From Sapria himalayana (Eukaryota; Streptophyta; Magnoliopsida; Malpighiales; Rafflesiaceae), in contig JAREIK010002645.1 of the NCBI GenBank assembly GCA_029783825.1, positions 372,001 to 436,000 of the forward strand: DNA of 64,000 nucleotides. Reading direction: 5' to 3'. Position 1 is the first letter of the stretch, and each line of letters opens with the position of its first letter. Below, in pieces: positions 11,042 to 24,800 of the stretch. The position numbers and the translations under genes are program-made. The notes under the pieces were generated by a model. That model searched no databases and had not been told where the DNA came from. It saw nothing but the letters and a program-made list of their open reading frames with translations.

Positions 11042-14000
11042 ATATGTAAGTATGTGTATATATGTATGTATATATATGTATGGATGTATTATTTTTGATA
11101 AATGCTTGATTTTGATGAACGACGCTCCTTATAGTATCATGGGGGAACCAATTTTGGAAGAGTAGCATCAGCATTTGTGATTACAAGTTACTATGATCAA
11201 GCTCCTCTTGATGAATATGGTACATTTTTGCTAATTTTAACTGCTCTCGATGACTTGTTGATGTACAATTCCAAACACCTCTAGTTCTTTGGTTCAGGGT
11301 TGGTAAGGCAACCTAAATGGGGTCATCTAAGGGAATTACATGCTACAATAAAGGCATGTTCAAAGCCTCTACTAAATGGAACACCCAAACATTTTTTATT
11401 GGGCAAACTCCAACAGGTAAGAAAATTAAGGTATGCATCATCGTGCTTACTCCCAGGAAACATATTTTTTTGTTCTTAGTTATTTTAATTCACATGTTAT
11501 ATTTTTGTTTAAATGAAAAATAAATTTTATTTTTTATAAACTTGAAAGCATCTTAATTTTCGTGCATGTTTCATGCAAATTCTACACATATATCCTAAAA
11601 TCCTAAATCATAAACACTAAATACTAAATCATAAAACATAAACCCTAAATCCTAAATTTTAACCCCAAAACTCTAAACCTTAAAAAAATACAAAAAAAAT
11701 ACAAAAAAAAAATTAAAAAAAAATTAAAAAAAAAACAAAATAAAATTAAAAAAAATTAAAAAACTTAAAAAAAATTTAAAAAATTAAAAAAAAGTAAAAA
11801 AATTAAAATAAAAAAAATAATAATAAAAAACACTGAACCCTAAATCCTCTTCATTTGGTAAGTTATTGGCAGTTGTTGTCAATTACATAACACTGTAATT
11901 GGTTGTACCCCAATTAGGCTTACGTATTTGAAGAAAATTCAGAGGTATGTGCTGCCTTTCTGGTAAACTACGACAATAGAAGAGATGCTGAGGTACTGTT
12001 CCAGAACAATTCATACACATTGCCGCGAAAGTCAATAAGCATTCTGCCAGATTGCAAGAACATAGCCTTCAATACAGCAAAGGTAAGACCCATGGATGGG
12101 TACAAAATTGTGCTGGTCTTAACAGAATTCTATTTGTGTTTTCTTGTTCTTGATGCTTCAACACAGCCAAAAAAGATAGCACATAAAGCTAAGGTGCTTA
12201 TAACTTGCTACTCCTCTTGGAGCAGGTAAGCATACAATATAGCACAAGATCAATGATATTGAGCCAAGAGCTCAAGCTGCCTACACAATGGAAAGAGTAC
12301 AAGGAAGTTATCCCTAGATTCAAAAATACATCTTTACGAGCAAAAACATTGTTAGAGCACTTGAACACCACGAAAGACGCATCTGATTACCTTTGGTATA
12401 CTTTCAGGTAAAATTCACCTGGAGGGGGTTTAGTGCTAGTGATGCTAAATTTCATAAAAAAAGAACCATTATCATAAACATGTAGGCTTCAGCATAAACA
12501 TTCCAAGAGCCAATCTATGCTTAAAGCAGTGTCGCATGGGCATCTCCTTCATGTGTTTGTTAATGGAATATATTCTGGTAAGAGCTGAACCCTTTTCTAC
12601 TTTCAACACAATGTTCAAGGGAAGCCGTCATTGATGTGTTTTTAACATTGTTTTTCATCAGGTTCTGCTCATGGAAGTCATCAAAATCCAAATTTCATCC
12701 TTGAGGCTCCTATTTCCCTAAGACATGGGAGAAATAACATCGCCTTGCTTAGCGCAATGGTTGGATTACCGGTACATTTTCTTTTGATCTCACAATTTTA
12801 ATGATTTAATTCTTTAGTTTGGATCCACGCCAAGGTTGATTGAATTTCAAATCTAGGGTTTGAAACTCAATGTGAAATCCAATAGACAGGTTGTTGCAGT
12901 ATTGTATTTATTTTACTTTTTTATATTTTTGATGGATGCACCCAAACTGTTAGCTGCTCTATGCTGCCTTTATATGTATATAATTATTGCTTAGGTTTTG
13001 TTGTTTATATCATGGGGAACTTGTCTATTATCGTTGATTGATAGTTTTGTTGTTGTTGTTGTTATTTTAGCTTGTAATTATATTTTTTTTTATTTATATG
13101 CAATATTATTAAAATCATATGATTCACAATTCTATTCATGATTCGATTCACAACTTAGGGTGTAAATAATCTAACTTTTTAAAAAATTAAAAATATGCAT
13201 GAATCGAAGACTAAATCGCTTAATTGTGAATCAATTCAGATGAATTAATTTAATACTGAATCTCAATAGACCAACATCCTCAAAAAATCAAAAAAATAAA
13301 AACTAAAATATTAAAAAAATATCAACTGCATGAATTAATCAATGTGAAAATAAGTAACTCCAACATTTGGTATTATGAATTTAATGTGAAAAAAAATTAA
13401 ATAACATGAAAAAAAGTTACAAATAATTCGATTCAAGATTCGATTCGATTCTTGATTCTTAATTCACTAATTAAGCATACTGATTCTCGATTTTATTATT
13501 GATTTAACAACTATGAATCCAATAGACAGGTTATTGCAGTATTGTATTTATTTTTCTTTTTTATATTTTTGATGGATACACCCAAAATTGTTAGCTGCTA
13601 TATGCCTCTATATGTATATAAATATAGCTTAGTTTTTGTTATTTATATCATGGAGAACTTGTCTATTATCATTGATTGATAATTTTTTTGTTGATGTTGT
13701 AGTTTTAGCTTGCAATATTATTATTATTTTTATTTATATACACTATTATCAAAATCGTATGGTTCACGATTTGATTCACGATTCAAGGGATAAATGATTA
13801 AGCTCTTTAAAAGAATAAAACATATACATGAATTGAAGACTAAATCACTAAATCACGAATCAATTCACATGAATCTATTTAATAATGATTCTCAAGGGAC
13901 CAAGATCCTCAAAAATTACAAAAATAAAAACTAAAAAATTAAATAAAAATTGCAAACTGTATGAATTAATTAATATGAAAAAAAATAACTCAAACTTTTG

Positions 14001-14911
14001 CTATTATGAATTTAACGTAAAAAATAACAAAATACCAAAAAAATCATAAAAATAAAAACTAAACTATCAAAAAAATTACCACCTATAATAAATATGAATT
14101 AATTAAAGTGGAAAAAAAAAATAAAAAATTCGATTTCCGATTCAATTCAATTCTCGATTCTCAATTTACTAATCAATCATTCTGATTTTTAATTTAACAA
14201 CTATTAATCCAATAGATAGGTTGCAGTATTATATTTATTTTTTTTTACATGTATATAAATATAAATATAGATTGTAAATATAGCTGTACTATGCCTTAAT
14301 ATGTATATAAATATAGCTTTGTTTTTGTTGTTTATATCATGGAGAACTTGTCTATTATTGTTGATTAATAGTTTTTGTTGTTGTTGCAGTTTTAGTTTGT
14401 AATTGTATTAATTTTTTTTTAATTTGTATGTTTCAATATGGATGTGAGTACTCACAATGTGGGCTGACCCAATCCAAGTTGTCCATTATATAAAACATAC
14501 CCTGGCAGATTTATTTATTGAGTTTTATTGATGTTAGGAATTTTATTTTGATTTAATTTTATCTTGGTATAAAAGCTAAATCTAAAATCTTAGCGAGTGC
14601 AGAGTGCTAATTCTAGGGGTTTTAGAGATAGAGAGATTTTACGTGATGGCTCACAAGGGAAAACCAAGTGTGCCAGGCCATGCCGAGTGGAGTTGGACTC
14701 GACTCACTCTTGGCATGACCTGGCTTAATCATGCTAGCCTGGGTTCGCCTAGCACCAATGGCCTGGCTAAGCTAGGTTAGGTTGTAGCCTGTAGCCAGTA
14801 GAAGGCTAGAGGTACTCTATCACCTACAGCCTACTGGCAGTAGCCAGTAGACACTAGGCTAGATTGTATGTAAATTATAATAATGTCATAATATAATATT
14901 ATATATATATA

Positions 14912-14942
<31 letters not shown>

Positions 14943-17900
14943 ATGTATGTATTTATAAAATATATTTTTTAAAAAAATTAAATGAATTTTTAAAAATTTA
15001 AACTACACATATGTATGAAAATCAATGTACACAAGTGTAATAAAAAATATATTTCATTTTAAATTAAAAATATAAATATATATCTATTTGTGACTTTGCA
15101 TATAAAATTCAAAAAAAAAGACTAAAAATAATGCATGCCAGTGCCAGTGCAGTGTCAATATTATTAACACAAACTGATAAAGATATTGTTAGTCACTTTC
15201 ACTTAGTTTGGGTCGGATCATCATAATTCTAAGAGTCAATATAATTATTTTTGTATATGTTATTATCTACTTGTAATTTTTATTTTATCTTGAAAATTTA
15301 TTTGTATATCATCTTAATCATTTCTATATTTGATGGAGTTGCAATTGTATCTGAATGTAATATATTCATATTATCTAAAATCATATTCATGGTTATACAA
15401 AAAATAAGCTTCGATGTTATGTTAGGCAATAAAGGATTATCATACTTGAATATGATTTTATAGATCTTCTCATATTTAAAAGATCTTCTCTTTGTTTATC
15501 CCTAGCTAATTAGATAAAAAGTTATCTTTGAATATGATATCAATTTTCATACTTAAAGGCTCACTAAAATTATCAAACCTAATTTTATAATATTTATATA
15601 AATATTATAATTATTTATAAATCCTACTATTTAATTCTTGTAGCTAGTTCATGCAACCAAATATGTTTTTATAATGTCTTCTATCTCTTTTATCTTAATT
15701 TTATGATTCATACATATAGCTAAGCAATAAACAAATGGAATAGAGGACTAATATTTTTAATATTTTCTTTTCATCTCAATAGAGATTTCACTAAATTATA
15801 GGTATTTTATATATTGTTTAAAGATATTATTTATGTTGCATAATCATCTAAGTATAATGAGATTGAAAAAATATATATCGATGAACTCATATTAGTTGTA
15901 TTATACAAAAATTTTCATAAATTTTTAAAATGAAAATTCTAAAGTATAGTTTGATTCCAATATCATATATATAGAATTTCAATAAAATTTGATATAAAGT
16001 TAAATTTTTTTAGGCCTAATAACTCATTTCACCAATTTGTTAGGTGTTTTAATATATTTTAGTGTATCCTATTTGTTATAATGAGGGAAAAACAAGTTAT
16101 AAGTAGATGTGTCAAATGGGTCTGGCTTGGTTGACCTAGCTTGTTTTTGTCCAACCAAATTTTATTGCAATGCTTGGCATGACTATTTTGGAAGGCAGAC
16201 CCGGCCTGGCCAATGACCCAGAATTTGCCTAGGTTTGGGGTGGATTGGTCGAACCAGTTCGGGTCGGATCAAGTCTTTTAAAAAAAAATAGGGTTTTGAG
16301 AGGTGTTCTGCCATGCCGTCATCTCCTGTCGGGCGTGCCATTCCGTCACCCATCGAGCATGCCGTTCCATTGCTCGTCGGGCATCGCCATGTCCCATCAG
16401 ACGTTGTTCGGTGCAAGTATTAGTGCCATGCCCATGTGTCTGGCATCCAAACTGTGCTTGGCATGACACGTGGGCCAAAAACCCTCGACACGGCACCGGT
16501 CCAGGCACGGCACTGTATCATGTCGTGATGGACTTTGGGAGGGGTTCAAGCCGTCCGGCCCGTTTGACACCTATAATTTTAAGCTATCTTGTATTATTAT
16601 GTTTATTATGTGTTCCATACATCTAATGTGAAAAATTTTAACTAAGATCATTTATAATAGTTTTCATAAAAATATTTATTATTATCATATTATTTGAAGT
16701 ATTATTAAATATTATATTAAATATTTTAGTTTATATATTGTATTTCTTAAATATAATCGACAAAAACTAATATATAACAGAATCATCATGGGAATGGATG
16801 ATCTAATAAAATCTTAATATATTTTTATTTAGTTGATAGTTAGAATCAATAGAGAGGGCAGTGATACGTGTAAATACTTTATCATCTTGATTAGGTTAAA
16901 TGTCGAATGACACCTAGATTACTCTACTTTGTATTCTAAGTTCATTGATAATTAATTATTTTTTTTATTTTATAATTTTTTATTATGTCATTTTTGTTGG
17001 TGATCCTAATATACTAAGAAAGATTAAATATTTCTATATTAAATGAACTAGCCTAGGTTCTTCTGAAAATCAAAGTGCATTTTCTTACAAATTCATGACG
17101 ATAAATAAATGAGGTCACTAAACCTGAAGTAAATTCAAATTCAAGAATTTTTCTCCTAATTATGTGTCAAATCCTACTAATATTCTTTCAATTATATATA
17201 TTTTTATAATATATATATTGTGTTGAATTTTTTTGTGTATTTAGTATTTTTATTTTAAATAATCTAAAAGTGGATCCATATAATAAATATTAGTTAATTA
17301 TTAGGTTTTTATATGCTTGGGGATAATCTAATCTAGAACATTTTTATCTAGTTATCATTATCTAAATCTATTTTTATCTCATTTTTATAATATAAATAAT
17401 ATTTTTTATTTTTTAATTTTTAGAGAGTTTTTGAAAAGAAGAGAGATTAATTTTTTTATTCTAAAATTATGTAGCAGATAAAACTAAAAAAAATATTATG
17501 TTTTCCTTGCAAAACTTCAAATTCTACTCATTGGAATCCAAAGCTGAGAAATCACAAGTCCGCAACCCTTCCACCGTAAGACTCATGTACCAATATTAAT
17601 TTACATGTTGATATTTTATATATCTATAAGATTATAATAAAAAATTTAAAAAATATACAATAAATAACTTAGAATATTTTAGAGAGTAAAAAATTAGGAA
17701 AAGAAAAAAATAAATTATAATTTAAGACTTAAGTATGAACAGATTATAAATGGTAACTTCTTATTCATAGATAATTTTTATAATTAATATATTATTTTTT
17801 AAAATTTTTTATATTTTTTATTTGGGTAGAAATTTAATAGCCATTAGATTTTTATCAGTAGCTATTGGATTGAAATCCAACAACTGATAGTTTACGTAAT

Positions 17901-20900
17901 TTTATTTTTTTTTAATATTTTACTATACCAATAGTATAGTGACATGCATCGTTGTTATGCTGGTTGATGCGTGTGCGCTTTAGATGCCTATTTAAAAAAA
18001 AAATCAAAACAGAAAGGCACATGCAGTGCATGTGCCATGCTTGTCGTGCGGGTCATGCCGAACAACCTATACCTTGTCGTTCATCAGCACATGGTCCATT
18101 TTTCTTGGCCCGACATGGCATTGGCTATGTTGTGGTTGGTCCATGCGCATGCCAGGCACAACTGACGTCTCCTACCCGTCCCATGTCATGCTTGACATGA
18201 CTATGTTGTGGTTGGATCTTCACGCACCAGCTCGAAGAAGGGAGGGGTGTTGTAGTTTTTATTTTATAGTTTGTGTTTAGTTTGTTTCTCATTGCTTATT
18301 TCATTATGTATAGGAACATAGTTATTAAAGGCACGTCTTGGAAGCACCTAAAGCCTAGGCTTCACTAGACCTAGACAAAAGCATCTCCCCTCGTCTTGCC
18401 TTAGTTCCTCCCACATAGAGGTGTCAACTGGGCCCGGCCGGGCCTGCCCGGAACGGAAAAATTTCTTGCCCGGGCCCGTGCCGTGCCTGGCCCGGCACGG
18501 TTCGGCGAGTGGCACGGCACACCGGCAAGGGTTTATCCCGTGCCGGGTGTCCCGTGAGCCCTACCCCACGATGCCCCTCCCGCAAAAAAAGACCACGGGT
18601 CGGGTCTGATTCGACCCGACCCGCGGTCCCCCGTATCCCGAACCGCTCGGACAGGCAAGCTCGAGTGGGCCAGGTAAGGCACGGCCCGCCGTGCTTGCGG
18701 GCCGTGCCGGGCCTGGTTTTTTTAAACCGTGCTCGGCCCGGCACGGAAGCACATTCGTGCCCTAAAAAAACGGGCCGGGCCGGCCCGTTTGACACCTCTG
18801 CTCCCACAAAACATATTATTCTCAAAGTCCACATTCTCCTCACTCCCAAAAATTATAAATAATATATTTGATATATTAAAATTCTACTCATTAGATTATT
18901 AAAATCTTATTATTTTTTTAAGAACTTTAAATTATTACGATAATAGGAAATACTAATGATATTGATTTTTATGTTTGATATGTTTTACTTGATTGTATTT
19001 TATTATTAGATAAAAATTATAAATAAATTTAAATAAAAATATATAATTTATATATATCTTCGGTAGATTGCACCTCACAAAAAAAGTTCATGCCTTAATT
19101 GGACTTTATGCCTCAAGACTACAAAAGACTTTTGCACCCCAATGCACCTTGGGCCGCCAAATCCAAGATTTGGAGGCCCAGTGGGGCTACAGTGCCTGAC
19201 ACAGCACGGGTCTGATAGCATGCCCTAATGGACCAGGCATGCCGGGTCTGCCCGGGACTGGCACGGCACAACCACTATCCAGGCAGCCCACGCCATTGCA
19301 AGGCTGAGAAATGCGACAAAAACTGTAATAAAATGGTAGAAAAGACCAAACTTTTCAAGCCAGGTCAAACTTTCAGACCAAAAATCATATTAGAAATCAA
19401 GTGCAAAACTAGAAACTAACCTAAACTAGATCAGAAGAATGGAAGCGTAAGTAAACAAGAAAAATCACATAATATGTAGAGAAACAAGGTTTCAGGTTCA
19501 AAAAAGGCACACAACTGTGACCATGGCGTGCACGACAGTGGCCGACTGAGGAACTGATGCATAAAATGTGATTTTTGCTCACACATTGAGCACAGAGAAT
19601 CAGATGGATCGTTGTAAAATATTACAAGTCTGGATACCTGCTTAAGTTTGCCTAATCTTACTCACGTAATATATCCTCTAACACATACAGATTCTCTTGT
19701 AGGATTCGGGAGCATATCTCGAGCACAAGGTTTTTGGGCCACGTAAAGTGAGCGTCCAAGATAAGGATTTCACTGAGTATGCGTGGGGATATCAGGTGTG
19801 AACCCTAATTACTTGTTCACCATACTTGGACAAACTTTTCTATGCATATGATGAGCGAATCTATAGGTTGGACTACTAGGAGAGAAATTACAAATTTACT
19901 CAGCCAAGGAGTCTAATAAAGTTCAATGGAAAAGTTTTGGAAGCTCCGATCACACTCTTCTTTGGTACAAGGTATGAGCTTTTGTGTTTGAGTTCTCACT
20001 TTCTTTATTTTTAGTTAACTAAAAGACGTCAAATACTATTAATTGAAGTAAATTTAATAAATATGCAAATCCCACTATAGCCATCTGGCTCAGGGTTCTA
20101 ACAGTAGCGAGGAGAGAGAGAGGGGAGAGAAAATATAAAAATGAAAGTATTGTTTATTTATTTATTTTATTACTATCAACTAAGTTTTAGTTCAATTATA
20201 TTGTTTATTTAATTAAAAAAGTTAAAAAATAAATAAATAAATAAATTTATATAGATATGATCGGAAAAACTCACATGTGTCGAGTGCTCACATGTAATGT
20301 TATAAAAATAAAAATAAAAAATAGACTTATAAACTATACTAAACCTGGATACTCATTTTCAAGCTGATGCGTATATAGTACAAATATACTATTTAGAACA
20401 AAGTAAAGATATATGTGGTCATCTAAGAACTTTTGTGAAATATTTGTAATTTGATTTTTTAACTTATTTGGAGTTTCAAATGGCGCATGGAAATTAGAAA
20501 AAAATATTATTAAATAAAATAAAAGATAAATATTCAATACAATAAGATCATTTTAGTTGAGACGTACGTATCACAAATCCCCAATCATAAAGAGAGGAAA
20601 GTCACCCATGGTCCTCTGAGATGCTTCACGAAGATACCTGCAGTCTTATTGCCAGTAAGTATGTAAGGTATAGCAATTTAATCATCATGGATATTTTTTC
20701 CAATGAAGTGACAATTAATTTTAATATGTTTCATTCGCTTGTGGAACACTGGATTGGCCGCAATGGTATATTGGTTGCTTGGCTATCACAATTAAGTGTT
20801 ATCAATATCTGAATTGGACAACAAAACTCTTCTAAGAAGTGACGAGTTCACTGGTGCTCACAAGTAGTTGATATTATAATTTTGTAATATGTCTTGCACT

Positions 20901-20984
20901 AGATCTCGACATAATTGTTTGCCTCTGCACTAGATCTTAACATAATTGTCAGTCTCATGCTCTTCCAGAAGACAATATTACTTG

Positions 20985-21026
<42 letters not shown>

Positions 21027-21824
21027 CCAATAACAATTTCATCTCTATAATTATAGGAGTCCGACTACAATTTGAATAGGTCTCTATTTGATCATGTTCA
21101 TGATCTCTAAACATAATCTTAAATTTTGGAGTTTTCTGCACATATTTGAATATTCTAAATATTATATCTATATGAATATGATTCGGCAAATCTAGAAAAT
21201 AAGTAAATATATTTGTAACGTAAGTAAGTAACATCGGTGTTATTTACTGTTAGAGAATTTAATTTTTTGATGATCATCTTATCTATTAGAATCAATTGAT
21301 GAATCAATACATGTAGATAAGACTATACATATATTGAGTGGTGAGTCAGTAGGTGTATAATCAAACATATCCATATTAGATAAAATAGAGAAAGCATATC
21401 TCATCTGAGAAAGAAAGATCATGTCTCCTGAGTCTTTGATTTCTATGCCAAGAAAACATCCCAGATGCTTCAAATCATTCATCTTTTGATACATGTCGAA
21501 AGAAATATGAATAATCATAAACACATTCCCTAAGACCAAATTTAGTAAGTTCCGAAGAAAATTAATTAAGCTATATCTTAGTAGGCTATCTTAGGCCATA
21601 AGATGTGTTTTGCAATATGCACTATAGACCTATGATTACAAGAATAGTAAATCTTGTTGGTTGTTGCATGAACACTTTGTCATCTCAATCACTTTGGGAT
21701 GAGATCCTATATATTGTTAGATGAGATCTCACTTAATTCTTCCAACAAACTTGTCGCCATCTTGGATGATTGAATACTTTAGAAAGAATATTTGTGATTC
21801 TCTGACTATCAAATAAAGATAAAA

Positions 21825-21875
<51 letters not shown>

Positions 21876-24800
21876 AATAATATTAAAATAAGAATAAGAA
21901 CATATTTGAGATAAAATATTGCTAAATAAAATCAAATAAAGAACACGTCCTTAGTTCCTTCCATAATGAAATCAGAAGATCTAAGCCATTATTTCATGAT
22001 TGATCAGTTGATATGATATAAAACTCATCGGGGATATATTCTAGATGTATTTGTTTAGCAAGTACTTTTAGATTGATATAATCAAGTCTTATTATTCTCA
22101 TGTTCCTCTCATGTGTATGCTTATTTCTTGTGTTTAGTGGGATTCATATTAAGCTCCTCTCTTATGTGTGGCTAGAGGTGCAATTGGGATGGGTGGCCCA
22201 AGCATGGCCTGTGGCACGACTTGGATCAGCCATGCTTTGCCTGGCCCGACGTGGTCGAGCATTATGCTTGGTCCTGGACCATGCCAATCCATTGGCATGG
22301 CTCATGCTGGGCTAGGCATGACTTGCATGACTGGTCCGATTGCATGGTTAGTTGGCTCGAATACGATCGGGCCTTGGGTCACAGGTTACTCTTGTCAGGT
22401 GACCAAGTAGGTCAGATTCCACATAAGTGGTCGGTCACAATTGCGATAATTTTTTTTTTAAAAAAATTGATCCTACTAGTACAAATTGGCTCGAACAATA
22501 CAACCCACTCTAGGGTCGTCATAGCCCTACAATTTGTGGGCAAAACTGTGTAGTGTCTCTAGTGCACGACACGGTAAGCCTCTCAAGCCTTGCCCAGCAT
22601 GGCATGGTGGCATGGTCGTGCCACACTGTAATTGGCTGTGCCAACACAACAAGGCCTGTTTGATATCTCAATGTGTGGTACCTTAAGAGAAGTGTTATTT
22701 TCTTAAAAACCAATCATGCTAGTCATATCAAACATAAGCATATGAACTAGTTAGTTGTTACTCCCCCATAGGGAATAACTACCATACAAGGAAATGAGTC
22801 TTATACAACAATATCTGAAGATATGTTCTCTTGAATCAAATCATTAAAAAAAATTTGTCCTCAAAGAATATAACATCAATACTCATGTTAACTTTCTTAG
22901 GCTTTGGTGAATGCTACCTATACTCCTTATGAGTTAAAGAATACACAATAAAGGTATATTGAATAACATGCGTAACTATATTTTCCTTACTTGAAAAGAG
23001 ATCCTGAATAAAACAAATATAACAAAAATTGTGAAAAGTTTGTTTCCGTGATATATGAATTGGAATTAAATACAGCCTGCAAGAATAAAGGAAAATATCC
23101 AGTTGATCAAGAAATTAGTGGTTAATATTGCTTCTCATAAAAAATGTCAAAGCACCCTCCTATGAAGTAAGAATGTGCCTAGACATTTTTGGGGAGAAGC
23201 AATATCTCATTTTATGTCCTAGTCATTTTAATTAGATTTTAAATTTTTTTCTTAGTTATTTTATTTTATGCAATAGTATCTGTACAAGATCTATGATGAA
23301 TCATTACGTGCTCCTCAAAAAAAAAAAAAAAATTGATAAAATATTATATTTTAATGTGGTATCAATTTTCAATATCTTAATTTCACATCAATATTAATTT
23401 TTAATTCTTTCATAAAATTTCACAAAAATAAAAAAAATATAATATTTTCTTAAACATTGACAACCATATAAATCATATATAATCATAAATAAAAATAATA
23501 AAATATCTCAAATTATCTTAAGTGATTAGCTTATAATATTTTCAAATATCTGAGTAAATCAAATAGAATGAGTCTCTCCTAGCACCCCCTTGATATATCA
23601 TATAGGAAACTCTAATATGTTTTCTAACAATCAATAGATATTACTTCTCTAGTATTTTCTATAATATCTTCAATTTTTTTTAGTGAATGATATCTCAATC
23701 AAAAGTGAATCACTAATGGGTTAATAGTAGATATACATCTAGATGAGCTCTTATGAGTCGCGAAGAACATGTACTAACTGTCCGGCTCAATACCCAAAGA
23801 ATTTGTCTGTCTAGTTTGACGATTTTATATAAAAATATCATAAGAAGAAAAAATAATATTATAGTCTTGTTACTTCATAAAATAACTAACAAAATAAATT
23901 ATAATAAAATTTTAGTACATATAAAACACTTGTCAAAAGTAAACAATATTTATTTAGCATAATTACTTTTTAAATAACTTTAGAAAGAGAGAGAATCTAG
24001 ATAATATATTTGGATATATTATTTTTTATTACTCATTGGTTATATGTTAATTTGTTAGTCCATATTATGATGACTCTCCTATTGAGTTTTTGTATATATC
24101 AATATGAAAAGAACATACTGATTATAGAGAGATTAAGAGCCTCATTAATTAATTGTATAATATGAGGCTCAAAAAATATACACCTCAATGCCTCGAGACT
24201 TACGTCGTGCCTTACAAATACAAAAATATTTTTCTTCGGTCTCGGTGAGCCTCTACTAAATGGGTTTCCTTTGCTATTGTTTATAGATTTAGTTAGAAAA
24301 GCAAAATTGAATTATGATAGTAAACATAGATGGAGGAAAGCCTCAGCCTAATGTACTTTTAACATGAGAATAGAATACACTAGATTTGAATGGCTCCTCA
24401 AGATATTTGATCACTTTTATTAATGGATCATCAGGATATACATAGATATATCTCTTTGATGATAAATTATAATTTTTTTTCTATTTTTTTAGTTTTTTTT
24501 TACACTTGATATAAATTCAATTTTATAAAAATAATAATATATTAAAATATATGGCAAACCAATTTACCTCATATTATATGAGTCTTGTGGCTATATATTA
24601 GACTTCCCTTATTTATATATCTCAACAAAATATGATTGCTAAAAAAAATAATAAATATCTGATTGAAGTAACTTAGACACTTTTACTTAGACAAAATTTC
24701 AAAATATTTTTGGGGAGAATGAGGAAGAAATTTTAAATACAATCTACCTCTTTGATTAGATTTTTTTTATCTTTTTGAACACATACTCTTTCAGATTTTA

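Larger units (their letters stand above)
20600..23110 (-). mobile_element. Decayed Ty1/copia retrotransposon (reverse) in intron
   Basis: Minus-strand pieces appear in copia order. At about 22,960-22,800, [20 protein letters not shown] sequence lies upstream of the RT. At 21,539-21,279 an RT block contains [20 protein letters not shown] and [20 protein letters not shown]. At about 20,990-20,900 is an RNase H block, [20 protein letters not shown]. At about 20,765-20,680 is the terminal [17 protein letters not shown] block. It is interrupted by the GC element at 22172-22670. Stops and indels make it inactive. Confidence 0.85.

Noticed and set aside
18424..18862. Long open frames on both strands (up to 141 codons, Arg/Pro/Gly-rich)
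   Set aside because: They lie wholly inside a GC-rich mobile element with terminal repeats and an 8-bp duplication. Both strands are open because of composition.
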